This document shows, one piece after another, positions 33,338-40,538 of a stretch of 40,538 nucleotides of DNA; position 1 is the stretch's first letter, and the number at the start of each line of letters is the position of its first letter. The DNA is taken from NCBI GenBank assembly GCA_001803235.1, contig MHBL01000189.1:1-40538 (forward strand). Direction: 5' to 3'. The position numbers and the translations under genes were made by a program. The notes beneath the pieces are model-generated. The model was not told the origin of the DNA. It did no database searches and saw nothing but the letters and a program-made list of their open reading frames with translations. The DNA is from Lentisphaerae bacterium RIFOXYA12_64_32. Lineage in GTDB: Bacteria; Verrucomicrobiota; Lentisphaeria; Oligosphaerales; YB12-FULL-65-16.

Positions 33338-33461
33338 CGACAGTGGCGCGGGACCTCCGGGACCGCAGCAGAGTACCCTCGGGCCGTCCCGGCCCGAGTC
33401 CCTCGGCCAGGGACCGGCCCGAGCACCCCGCTTCGGCGTGGGACGCGCCGAGCCACTGTCG
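33338..33461. repeat. 124-bp foldback repeat, copy 1
   Basis: Bounded by CGACAGTGG (33338-33346) and its exact inverse CCACTGTCG (33453-33461), with an internal perfect stem CTCGGGCCG/CGGCCCGAG. It lies 15 bases upstream of the AraC start. A second copy at 35953-36073 is in the same orientation and nearly identical over most of its length. Where it differs in the internal stem (GGGTCCG/CGGACCC), pairing is kept. Confidence 0.8.
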
Positions 33462-33479
33462 CCACGCTTGGATTCGCTA

Positions 33480-33651
33480 CTTATTTACATAAAGATACCA
33501 CTGGAGAAACAAGAGTCAACCTGGAACAGCTCCCCATGCGAGGAGTCCTGCACTATAATAATAGCAATGGCATAAACGACCTCCGACAAACCGGAACCCA
33601 ACCGGCAAAACCAAAATCAGCACATAAATAAACCGAACAGGAATACACCCA
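33480..33651 (+). promoter_or_regulatory. AT-rich control region with candidate -10 for the glycyl radical enzyme gene
   Basis: A sharp drop in GC marks this stretch between the foldback repeat and the enzyme start. A consensus -10, TATAAT, lies at 33554-33559 with no good -35 at the usual spacing, as expected of a promoter needing an AraC-type activator. The enzyme start codon follows about 90 bases later. The role is inferred from position. Confidence 0.5.
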
Positions 33652-35880
33652 ATGCCCACCCCATCGACCCCGTGTTGCCGCGAGACGGACACGACCACTC
33701 CCCTGTCCGCGCGGATCCTGCGGTTCCAGGCCGCCAGCCAGGCGCGGCAGGTCGTGAAGAAAGTCTCGCCACGCAAGCAGAACTTCGATACCGCCTTTTT
33801 CGCCCGCTACGCGCGCCGGCCGTTCTGGGAACGTTACGCCCGCGCCACAGCGCACGCACTGGAGATGGAGCCTGTCTACCTGGTCGACGACGAGCTACTA
33901 GTCGGCATGCTCTACCAGTTGAGTCGCGACCCGGACGGCTACCAGCGTGACGAGGCCACGTGGGCGCCGTACGACGTGGGGCGCCAGGCGGCCACCCGTC
34001 TCGCACAGTCCGGCATCGACCCGTTCCTCGCGTCCGGCGGCGCGCCCGGGCACATCGGCTGGCGCTGGGACATGGTCCTGGAACTGGGCGTTGAGGGGAT
34101 CATGGCCCGGATCCGGCGTCTCCTGGCCGTGACTCAAGATCCGAAAGCCAAACGTCTCTACCGCGGCGCCCTGATCCTGTGGCGCAGCGTGCTGCGCTGG
34201 AACCAGCGTCACATCGCCGCGCTCAAGGCTCAACTCGAGACCGCCCCGGACCACGACCAACCGCGCCTGCGCCAACTCATCGAGATCTGCTCCCGCGTCC
34301 CGCGCTTCCCGGCGCGCACATTCCACGAAGCGGTACAGAGTTTCCACCTCCAGCACCTGGCCGTCATGTTCGAGAACCCCTACGGCGGCAACAGCCCGGG
34401 ACGCCTGGACTACTTCCTGTGGCCATACCTCGAACGGGACATTGCCGACGGTGCGACCACCTGGCAGCAGGCGAAAGACCTGATCGACGAGCTGTTCATC
34501 CGATTCGAGGAACGACTCCACCCCGCTGACGGCTGGGTCGAGTCGGTCATCGTCGGCGGCACGCACCCGGACGGCAGGACGGCCGTCAACCCGTTGTCGA
34601 ACATGATGATCCACTCCATCATGGCGCTCAAGCAGACACACCCCGTGGTCTACCCGCGCATCGGCAAGGCTGCGCCCGCGGAGTTCGTCGAACTCTGCGC
34701 GCGCTACCTCGTGCACGGCGAGAACCGCGCCCAGATCTACAACGATGACGCGTGCATCCCCGCCATCGTGAAGAGCGGCACACCGGCAGCGGACGCGGCG
34801 ATGTACATGGCGGGCGGCTGCATGGAGATCAGCGCTCAGGGCATGAACTGCGACCTGAACTTTGCCCGAATCCACAACGTCGCGAAAACGTTCGAGCTCG
34901 TCCTGAACGGCGGAATGGACCTGCGCACCGGCAAGCGGCAGGCATCGCTCGAACACGACCTGACCGGATACGACAGTTTCGAAGCGCTGTACGCCGCGTT
35001 CGAGAACGAGCTTCTGCGCGAGTACACCCAGATCGTCAGGTCGCTCGACATCGCCAGCAAGTGCTATGCGGAGTTTCGACCCTGCTATCTGCTCTCCAGC
35101 CTGGTCGGGGACTGCCTGGAGCGCGGCCGCGAACAGCAGGACGGCGGCGCGCGGTATCACGAGTACGGGTTCGCACCGCTGGGGATCACGTCCGTGGCCG
35201 ATGCGCTGACCGCGATCAAGCGTGCCGTCTTTGTTGACCGGAAAGTTACCGCGAGCGAACTGCTCGACGCGCTGCGGAGCAATTACCAAGACGCGGAAAA
35301 TCTGCGGCGAATGCTGCGTGCACTACCGAAGTACGGCATGGAAAACGCCGACGCCGACGCCATGTGCAACCGGGTCATGAACTCGGTGTGCAACCTCAGC
35401 CGTCAGCCCAAAGCCCGGTTCGGCGGCCAGCTCAAGCCGATGATCTTCAACTTTGTCTGGACCCCGTCCGTCAGTGCGACACTCGGGGCCAGGGCGGATG
35501 GGGCCCGCGCCGGCGATCTCATCGGGCACGGCATGACCCCGCAGGGGTTCGCCATGACCCGCGGCATCACCGCGGCCATGAACTCATGCGCCGCACTCGA
35601 CTGCAGTTGCGTGTCCGGCGGCGCCGCCACCATGTGGGATATGGACCATGAGTGGATCACTGTCGACCTCATGAGAGCGCTCCTCGCCGCGTTCGTCGCC
35701 GGCAACGGCATGATCTTCCAGGGCAACACGACCGCCGTCGCGGACATCATCAAGGCGCGCGAGAACCCGGACGCGTACCCCGACCTCATCGTCCGCGTCG
35801 GCGGTTTCTCCGCCCGCTTCGTCACCCTCGAACCCGCCCTGCAGGATGAGATCATCAACCGCCGCCGCCACGCCGGGTGA
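33652..35880 (+). CDS. Glycyl radical enzyme (pyruvate formate-lyase/diol dehydratase superfamily)
   Basis: A 742-residue member of the oxygen-sensitive glycyl radical enzymes. The active-site Cys is in MAGGCMEIS (C390, with E392 two residues on, the C-x-E arrangement of dehydratases, lyases and decarboxylases in this superfamily). The radical site is near the C-terminus, RVGGFSARF (R715-V-G-G718-F), where G718 would carry the radical. Length is slightly below the ~790-residue dehydratases. The superfamily spans pyruvate formate-lyase, glycerol/propanediol dehydratase, choline lyase and others; the substrate cannot be told by eye, and the Cys-Cys of pyruvate formate-lyase is absent. No radical-SAM activase is adjacent. 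The divergent cupin-AraC gene suggests induction by a sugar-related compound. ATG 33652 has AGGA about 11 bases upstream. Confidence 0.92.
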   Translation: MPTPSTPCCRETDTTTPLSARILRFQAASQARQVVKKVSPRKQNFDTAFFARYARRPFWERYARATAHALEMEPVYLVDDELLVGMLYQLSRDPDGYQRDEATWAPYDVGRQAATRLAQSGIDPFLASGGAPGHIGWRWDMVLELGVEGIMARIRRLLAVTQDPKAKRLYRGALILWRSVLRWNQRHIAALKAQLETAPDHDQPRLRQLIEICSRVPRFPARTFHEAVQSFHLQHLAVMFENPYGGNSPGRLDYFLWPYLERDIADGATTWQQAKDLIDELFIRFEERLHPADGWVESVIVGGTHPDGRTAVNPLSNMMIHSIMALKQTHPVVYPRIGKAAPAEFVELCARYLVHGENRAQIYNDDACIPAIVKSGTPAADAAMYMAGGCMEISAQGMNCDLNFARIHNVAKTFELVLNGGMDLRTGKRQASLEHDLTGYDSFEALYAAFENELLREYTQIVRSLDIASKCYAEFRPCYLLSSLVGDCLERGREQQDGGARYHEYGFAPLGITSVADALTAIKRAVFVDRKVTASELLDALRSNYQDAENLRRMLRALPKYGMENADADAMCNRVMNSVCNLSRQPKARFGGQLKPMIFNFVWTPSVSATLGARADGARAGDLIGHGMTPQGFAMTRGITAAMNSCAALDCSCVSGGAATMWDMDHEWITVDLMRALLAAFVAGNGMIFQGNTTAVADIIKARENPDAYPDLIVRVGGFSARFVTLEPALQDEIINRRRHAG

Positions 35881-35952
35881 CCCGGGGAGGGCCGGCTCCC
35901 TCACGGCCCATCCGCCTTTGCCTGCAACTCCACCGCGGTGGACAGCGCAATT

Positions 35953-36073
35953 CGACAGTGGCGCGGGACCTCCGGGACCGCAGCAGGGTGCCTCGGGTCC
36001 GTCCCGGACCCAGGCCCTCGGCCGGAGACCGGCCCGAGGCACCCCGCTTCGGCGCGGGACGCGCCGAACCACG
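35953..36073. repeat. ~121-bp foldback repeat, copy 2
   Basis: A same-orientation copy of 33338-33461, starting with CGACAGTGGCGCGGGACCTC and ending near GCGCGGGACGCGCCGAACCAC. Its right outer arm has diverged, so the 9-bp outer stem is lost, but the internal hairpins CCTCGGGTCCG/CGGACCCAGG and CCTCGGCCGG/CCGGCCCGAGG remain. It lies between the enzyme stop and the ArsR promoter. Confidence 0.8.
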
Positions 36074-36112
36074 CCACCCGCACAGGTCCGCTCCTTTTCG
36101 ACCACCCACCCC

Positions 36113-36149
36113 TTGCATTATCACCTTATCATGATATTTTGATGATATG
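36113..36149 (+). promoter_or_regulatory. Candidate promoter and operator of the ArsR gene, giving a leaderless start
   Basis: TTGCAT (36113-36118) and TATTTT (36135-36140) are 16 bases apart. The inverted repeat TATCAT (36127-36132) / ATGATA (36142-36147) spans the -10 and the first base of the ATG. Transcription starting about seven bases after the -10 would begin at the A of the start codon. That fits the lack of any ribosome site and suggests autoregulation by the encoded repressor. Confidence 0.55.
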
Positions 36150-36527
36150 AAAACTAACCCGGAGCAGCTCAGTCCGTCTCAGCGGGAACGAGCCGCGCGC
36201 GTGCTTCAGGCCCTCGCGCACCCGCTCCGACTGCAACTCCTGCAGGTCCTAGCCGCACACGGCGAACTCTCCTGCAGCGAGCTGCAGCAACAGGCCAAGT
36301 GCTCGCAATCCATGCTCTCGCAGCAGGTGAAACTCCTGGAGACCCAGGGACTGATCGCCACGCGCAAAGCTGGGACGATCAAGCTCTGCCGCATCCGGAA
36401 CCCGGAGATTCTCAACCTGTTCGCCTGCATGCGGCATCACTTGGAATTGTTGACCACCGCGGACCGCCCAACCATGCCCGCCCCTGCGCCGGGCAAACGA
36501 ACGGCCCGCGCGGCAAAAGGCCTCTAA
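36147..36527 (+). CDS. ArsR-family repressor, possible sulfane-sulfur/thiol sensor
   Basis: A 126-residue winged-helix protein. ALAHPLRLQLLQVLAAHGELSC precedes the recognition helix CSQSMLSQQVKLLETQGLIATRKAG, and the wing and dimer helix follow. Four Cys residues are present: C43 at the start of the second core helix region, C52, C81 and C94 in the last helix. A pair such as C43/C94 is placed much as in the persulfide sensors BigR/SqrR, whereas the metal-binding ELCVCDL box of ArsR/SmtB proteins is absent. It is followed 38 bases later by a persulfide-handling enzyme, supporting a sulfur-sensing role (inference). Confidence 0.9.
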   Translation: MKTNPEQLSPSQRERAARVLQALAHPLRLQLLQVLAAHGELSCSELQQQAKCSQSMLSQQVKLLETQGLIATRKAGTIKLCRIRNPEILNLFACMRHHLELLTTADRPTMPAPAPGKRTARAAKGL

Positions 36528-36565
36528 CGAACGGGCATCGGCGACTCAACGAAAGGAATTCGGGC

Positions 36566-39133
36566 ATGAAGCTTGTCGTGATCGGTGGCGTAGCCGGCGG
36601 CGCCAGCGCGGTGGCGCGCGCTCGGCGGTTGAGTGAAGACGCGGGAATCGTCCTGTTTGAGCGCGGCGAATTCGTTTCGTTCGCCAACTGCGGCCTGCCC
36701 TACCATGTGGGTGAGGTCATCCCTAAGCGCGACAGCCTGCTGGTCATGACGCCGGAACTGCTGAACGCCCGCACCAATGTCGATGTCCGTGTCCGGCACG
36801 AGGTCACAGCCATAGATCCGGCTGGGCACACCGTCAGCGTACGCAACCTGGCCACGGGCCAGACGTCGACCGAGAACTATGACAAACTCATCCTCGCCAC
36901 CGGCTCGCGCCCAGTCAGACCAGACCTGCCCGGCCTCGACGACCCGGCGGTCATGACGCTGTGGACCATTCCGGACATGGATCGGATCAAAGCGCACATT
37001 GACCAGGCGGCACGCCGCGTGGTGGTGGTGGGCGGCGGTTTTATCGGCCTGGAAGTCGCCGAAAACCTGCGGCGACGCGGTGTCGACGTGACGCTGGTGG
37101 AGATGCTGCCCCAAGTCATGCCGCCACTCGATCCGGAGATGAGCACACCACTGGCGCAGGAACTCACGAAGCAGGGAGTGACGGTCCTGCTCGGAAGCCA
37201 ACTGGCCGGGGTTCGCCGCCGTGCCCTGCCGGATGACTCGCAGACGCAGGAACTGACCGTCGAACTCACCGATGGCCGCAGCATCCCTGCCGACCTGGTA
37301 CTGCTCGCCATCGGCGTGCGCCCGAACTCGGAGTTGGCGAAATCCGCCGGGCTGGCGATCGGGCCGCGCGGCGGCATCGTCGTCAACGAGTCCCTGCAGA
37401 CCAGCCACCCCGACATCTATGCCGTCGGCGATGCCATCCAGGTGACCGACCTGGCCTTGGGCGGGCCGACCCAGATCCCGCTCGCCGGACCGGCTAACCG
37501 CCAAGGCCGTGCCGCGGCCGACAACGTGTTCGGCGGCCAGTCCGTCTACAAGGGTTCGCTGGGCACATCAGTGGTGAAGGTCTTCGACCTCACCGCCGCC
37601 TGCGTAGGGGCGAACGAGAAGACACTCAAGAAGGCCGGGGTTGCGCATGAGACGGTCTATCTCAACCCGTTCTCACACGCCACCTACTATCCCGGCGCCC
37701 AGCAACTGCACGTGAAACTGCTCTTCAATCGCGAGGGGCGCATCCTCGGCGCCCAGATCGTCGGCCGTGACGGCGTCGACAAACGCATCGACGTCCTTGC
37801 CACCGCCATGCGCGCCCGCATGACCGTGCAGGACCTCGCCGATCTGGAACTGGCCTATGCCCCCCCCTACGGTTCGGCCAAGGATGCCGTGAACTTCGCC
37901 GGCATGGCCGCCGCCAACCTCCTCGCGGGCAAGACAGACGTGGTGTCCCCAGACGCGATGCCGGCAGACGCATTTCTCCTGGATGTCCGCGAACCGGCCG
38001 AGTTCGAGGCCGGCGCTATCCCCGGCGCGACCCTCATTCCGCTCGGCAAACTGCGTTCGCGCCTCGCCGAACTGCCGAAGGACCGGGAAATTGTCGTCTA
38101 CTGCGCCGTGGGCATCCGCGGTTACGTCGCAGAACGCATTCTCAAGCAACGCGGATTCAAGGTCCGCAACCTGAACGGCGGCCTCGTCACCTGGAAACTC
38201 TTCCATCCGCCCAAACCCGCGTCGCCGCCGGTGGCGCAAGGGCAGGCCTGCTCCGGATCCGCGCCGGGCGTTGCCTGCACGGACGCTCTCCGCCGTGGCT
38301 CCGTGTCCATGCCGTCCACTTCGTCCATTCCGTCCACCGGGCCTGAAACCAACCTGCAAGCGCCTTCCACAAGCCCCAACCAAGGGCCGGAACTGCTGGA
38401 CGTGCGCGGCCAGCAGTGCCCCGGCCCCATCGTGGCGGTGAAGCAGGCACTGGAGCGTCTCCCCGCCGGCGCCATGATCAAGGTCCTGGCCAGTGATTCC
38501 GGCTTCCTGCGCGACCTGCCCAGTTTCTGCGAATCGACCGGACACCAACTCCTGAGCCTGAAGGAGACCGCGCCGGGCGCCATCGAAGCCGTCGTAGGCA
38601 AGGCGGGACTGCCACAGGCACTGGCTCCGTCAACGGTTGCAGCTGCGACCTCCACACCCGGTCCGAAGCGGACCACGCTCGTGCTGTTCAGCAACGACCT
38701 GGACCGGGCCATGGCCGGCCTGATCATCGCCAACGGTTTTGCCGCGCTCGGACACCAGGTCACGGTTTTCTTCACCTTCTGGGGCTTGACCGTCCTGCGC
38801 AAGGACAACCCGCCTCCGGTAAAGAAAGACCTGCTCAGCCGCATGTTCGGATTCATGCTCCCCAAAGGCCCGCGCAAGCTCACTCTGTCGAAGATGCACA
38901 TGCTCGGCCCGGGCACCGAGATGATGAAGTACGTGATGCGGCAGAAGAACGTGCCCACTCTCGCGGAACTGATCGGTCAGGCGCGGGCGCAGGGCGTGCA
39001 GTTCCTGGCCTGCGAAATGGCCATGAACGTGATGGGCATCACGAAAGCTGAACTGCTCGACGGCGTCGAGACCGCCGGCGTCGCCAACTTCGCCGCCCTG
39101 GCGGAAAAGAGCCAGGCGACGCTGTTCATCTGA
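36566..39133 (+). CDS. Four-domain persulfide-handling enzyme: CoA-disulfide reductase-like, rhodanese, TusA, DsrE2
   Basis: An 855-residue fusion. Residues about 1-445 form a pyridine-nucleotide-disulfide oxidoreductase of the CoA-disulfide reductase/persulfide reductase type (FAD loop VVIGGVAGGASA; single redox Cys in SFANCGLPYHVG, C42; NAD(P) loop VVVVGGGFIGLEVAENL; C-terminal dimerisation domain). About 455-545 is a rhodanese domain with active Cys C513 in VYCAVGIRGY. About 605-680 is TusA/SirA with LDVRGQQCPGP (C618). About 695-855 is DsrE2 with LVLFSNDLDRAMAGLIIANG and FLACEMAMNVMG (C816). Sulfane sulfur could be relayed C513 to C618 to C816, with reduction at C42. The start ATG 36566 has AAGGA nine bases upstream; the frame back to 36299 overlaps the ArsR gene. 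Probably regulated by that ArsR. Confidence 0.93.
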   Translation: MKLVVIGGVAGGASAVARARRLSEDAGIVLFERGEFVSFANCGLPYHVGEVIPKRDSLLVMTPELLNARTNVDVRVRHEVTAIDPAGHTVSVRNLATGQTSTENYDKLILATGSRPVRPDLPGLDDPAVMTLWTIPDMDRIKAHIDQAARRVVVVGGGFIGLEVAENLRRRGVDVTLVEMLPQVMPPLDPEMSTPLAQELTKQGVTVLLGSQLAGVRRRALPDDSQTQELTVELTDGRSIPADLVLLAIGVRPNSELAKSAGLAIGPRGGIVVNESLQTSHPDIYAVGDAIQVTDLALGGPTQIPLAGPANRQGRAAADNVFGGQSVYKGSLGTSVVKVFDLTAACVGANEKTLKKAGVAHETVYLNPFSHATYYPGAQQLHVKLLFNREGRILGAQIVGRDGVDKRIDVLATAMRARMTVQDLADLELAYAPPYGSAKDAVNFAGMAAANLLAGKTDVVSPDAMPADAFLLDVREPAEFEAGAIPGATLIPLGKLRSRLAELPKDREIVVYCAVGIRGYVAERILKQRGFKVRNLNGGLVTWKLFHPPKPASPPVAQGQACSGSAPGVACTDALRRGSVSMPSTSSIPSTGPETNLQAPSTSPNQGPELLDVRGQQCPGPIVAVKQALERLPAGAMIKVLASDSGFLRDLPSFCESTGHQLLSLKETAPGAIEAVVGKAGLPQALAPSTVAAATSTPGPKRTTLVLFSNDLDRAMAGLIIANGFAALGHQVTVFFTFWGLTVLRKDNPPPVKKDLLSRMFGFMLPKGPRKLTLSKMHMLGPGTEMMKYVMRQKNVPTLAELIGQARAQGVQFLACEMAMNVMGITKAELLDGVETAGVANFAALAEKSQATLFI
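38217..38390. repeat. Repeat-derived linker between rhodanese and TusA domains
   Basis: The linker DNA contains GTCCATGCC GTCCACTTC GTCCATTCC GTCCACCGG (38308-38340), a 9-base periodic repeat, directly followed by CCTGAAACC, the same motif as the intergenic repeats at 28443 and 32425. The encoded peptide is Ser/Pro/Thr-rich and unlike a folded domain. Confidence 0.65.
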
Positions 39134-39189
39134 GTACACCCGATAGCACGCGTCCGTCCATACTTCGCACGGCAAACCAACCGCAGACA

Positions 39190-39515
39190 CAACGGCTGCC
39201 CGTCCCCCATTCCCTCACCGGTCGGTCCTGCGACCCGGCTCACGCTGCCACGCCCTTGCGGCGTGGAGCGACCCGCTGACCCCAGCTACAACCGATTGCC
39301 GTCCCCCATTCTCTCACCGCTCAGTCCTGCGACCCGACTCACGCTGCCACGCCCTTGCGGCGTGGAGCGACCCGCTGACCCCAGCTACAACCGATTGCCG
39401 TCCCCCATTCTCTCACCGCTCAGTCCTGCGACCCGGCTCACGCTGCCACGCCCTTGCGGCGTGGAGCGACCCGCTGACCCCAGCTACAACCGATGCCAGC
39501 CCCTATTCTCTCACC
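39190..39515. repeat. 99-bp tandem repeat, about 3.3 copies
   Basis: CACGCTGCCACGCCCTTGCG starts at 39241, 39340 and 39439, giving a period of exactly 99 bases. Copies two and three are almost identical; the first partial copy and the last end diverge. Each unit contains a CCACGCC/GGCGTGG hairpin with a five-base loop. Because 99 is divisible by three, an open frame runs through, but it has no start signal and no protein character. The array lies just after the four-domain enzyme gene. Confidence 0.9.
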
Positions 39516-40122
39516 TTGCGCCCTCTTCCCAGCGCGTTTTCCTTCTTGCCCTGCCCTCGCCTGAGTCCCGCGTTCACGCGGAAGTGGGCGCGAGTCTTCA
39601 GCAAGCGCACGGAGAACGGCGTGGCGCCGACGCAAGAGGTCGCATGTTGGGGCGGCCCGCCACTCGACCTCGCGCCCCGACCGCCACCCAGCGCCCGCCC
39701 CGGGAGGCTTGACGCGGCAGAAACCGCCGGGCCGTCCGATCACCCCATCCCGCCCCCGAACCGAGCATCTGCGCTCAAAAAGGGTCGACCTGTGCGGGTA
39801 AATCCAAACCCCGCTTGCCGACGCCCTCACACGGACAGGTACCGGGAACAGCGTCGCTCGTAGTGGTGTCGCAGTCCCGGTCCCGCCTGACAGGCGGGAT
39901 CCACCCCATCCCTTCGCCGCCACAACACGCCCGGCTTCGTTCAAAAACTTCGCCGTGACACGCCAGATGGGCTCTTGACGCTCCACTTCGTTCCGTGCAC
40001 CGCGAGCCCACTACGAACGGGCGTATCCTGCTGTCGATGGCGGGGCCTTTTCAATCTCAGGATTTGCCCGCACAGGTCGAAAAAGGTAGGTTTGGTACCT
40101 CATCGTCCTCCACCATGGCCCT
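39516..40122. other. Gene-free stretch with two members of the CCGC/GCGG hairpin family
   Basis: I see no credible gene. CCGCGT/ACGCGG (39568-39581) is preceded by GAGTC and followed by CGGAAGTGGGCGCGAGTCTTC, like the copy at 8729-8743. CCCGCCTG/CAGGCGGG (39882-39898) is preceded by GCAGTCCCGG. The remainder has no recognisable signal. Confidence 0.55.
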
Positions 40123-40538
40123 TCACTGCGCCTTCCCCAGCCGTTGCCGGGCAGAGGTGGCGGCATTGCGGAGCCGGACGTCGGGGCTTTGGCTCAGTTC
40201 GTCAAGGCACGGCAGGTCGGACGCGTCCCCGAGTGTGCCGATAGCGGCCACGGCGGACATCTTCAGGCACGCGCCGCTGTTGCCGTTCACGATCTCCCGG
40301 GCCAGAGCCAGCGCGGGTTGGTGGCCGAGTCCGGCACCGACCTGCAACGCCGTAACCCGCACCGGCTCACAGACCTTGGCGTCCGCGGCCAGGTCGCAGG
40401 CGCGCCGCGCCAGCCGATCCTTGTCAATGTCGCCCTGCCCCACATTGTCGCGCAGCGCGATCAACGCCGTGCCCGCGACCTGCGTGTCCGTCTCGGCTGT
40501 CGCCTGCCAGAGCACGTCACGGATTTGCACGCGTTCGT
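40123..40538 (-). CDS. HEAT-repeat protein, C-terminal part (5' end beyond the window)
   Basis: The frame is open to the window edge, so only the last ~138 residues are seen. They form alternating amphipathic helices with HEAT/PBS-lyase-like units: VAGTALIALRDN, PVRVTALQVGAGLG, CLKMSAVAAIGTLGD and VRLRNAATSARQRLG. Such repeats bind partner proteins. A GTG at 40530 is in frame, but the repeat pattern suggests the gene begins further out. Role unknown. Confidence 0.72.
   Translation of the reverse strand, partial: ERVQIRDVLWQATAETDTQVAGTALIALRDNVGQGDIDKDRLARRACDLAADAKVCEPVRVTALQVGAGLGHQPALALAREIVNGNSGACLKMSAVAAIGTLGDASDLPCLDELSQSPDVRLRNAATSARQRLGKAQ

Noticed and set aside
33898..35289. 463-codon minus-strand frame opposite the glycyl radical enzyme
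   Set aside because: Shadow of a well-conserved plus-strand gene.
39190..39515. CRISPR array
   Set aside because: Units are contiguous 99-bp tandem repeats with no short repeat alternating with unique spacers, and there are no cas genes.
39263..39712. Repeat-protein gene over the 99-bp array
   Set aside because: The frame stays open only because 99 is divisible by three; there is no ribosome site, and the sequence beyond the array is unstructured.
39438..39986. 182-codon minus-strand gene
   Set aside because: Arg/Gly-rich, spans two palindromic repeats and lacks a start signal.
1..40538. tRNA, rRNA, SRP RNA or riboswitch
   Set aside because: Gaps were scanned for T-loop GGTTCRA-type and other conserved cores; none with a fitting fold was found by eye, though a covariance search could still reveal one.

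Overview
The window is high-GC DNA (roughly 60-65% by eye) packed with protein genes. It contains no rRNA, tRNA or CRISPR array that I can see. The gene set suggests an anaerobic member of the PVC group, most like Lentisphaerota or Kiritimatiellota. The signs are secreted pilin-like (type II pseudopilin) proteins, a secreted parallel beta-helix protein with a LamG-like tail, a giant PQQ-repeat protein with a malectin-like tail, a glycyl radical enzyme beside a cupin-AraC regulator, and gaps crowded with imperfect palindromic repeats. This assignment is inference; no phylogenetic marker was compared.

Layout. 1-9.6 kb is almost all minus strand: a REC-PAS-GAF sensor with no output domain, a translationally coupled pair (ABC-2 type permease plus an anchored helical-repeat protein), a DJ-1/PfpI protein, a YceH-like protein, a SorE-like sugar-phosphate dehydrogenase and a pseudopilin. 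9.6-10.4 kb is a repeat-rich gap. 10.4-14.9 kb is a redox island: a GltD/NfnB-like flavoprotein on plus, converging on a four-gene minus operon made of an Fe-S/FAD oxidoreductase (frameshifted), a very short cytochrome b, a Rieske protein and a membrane-anchored cytochrome c. 15.4-22.8 kb holds two large exported proteins. 23.1-24.6 kb holds two small exported proteins sharing a repeated module of about 46 residues. 24.9-25.0 kb is a MITE-like element with 18-bp inverted ends and a 9-bp target duplication. 25.2-29.9 kb is housekeeping: dxs, a galactokinase-family gene and ffh. 30.4-32.1 kb carries a PIN toxin flanked by two small antitoxin-like genes, then a second pseudopilin. 32.5-35.9 kb is a divergent AraC/glycyl-radical-enzyme pair, with a ~120-bp foldback repeat before and after the enzyme gene. 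36.1-39.1 kb is an ArsR regulator and a four-domain persulfide-handling enzyme (CoA-disulfide reductase, rhodanese, TusA, DsrE2). A 99-bp tandem repeat and a gene-free stretch follow, and the window ends inside a HEAT-repeat gene.

How the genes work together. The redox operon looks like a Rieske/cytochrome b complex coupled to an NAD(P)H flavoprotein. The cytochrome b is only 182 residues and lacks most canonical haem ligands, so the module is either degenerate or a reduced variant. The ArsR/four-domain pair looks like a sulfane-sulfur sensing and handling unit. The AraC/glycyl radical enzyme pair looks like an inducible anaerobic catabolic unit whose activase lies elsewhere. Several families of structured repeats occupy most of the longer gaps, and one short-period family appears to have entered a coding linker.
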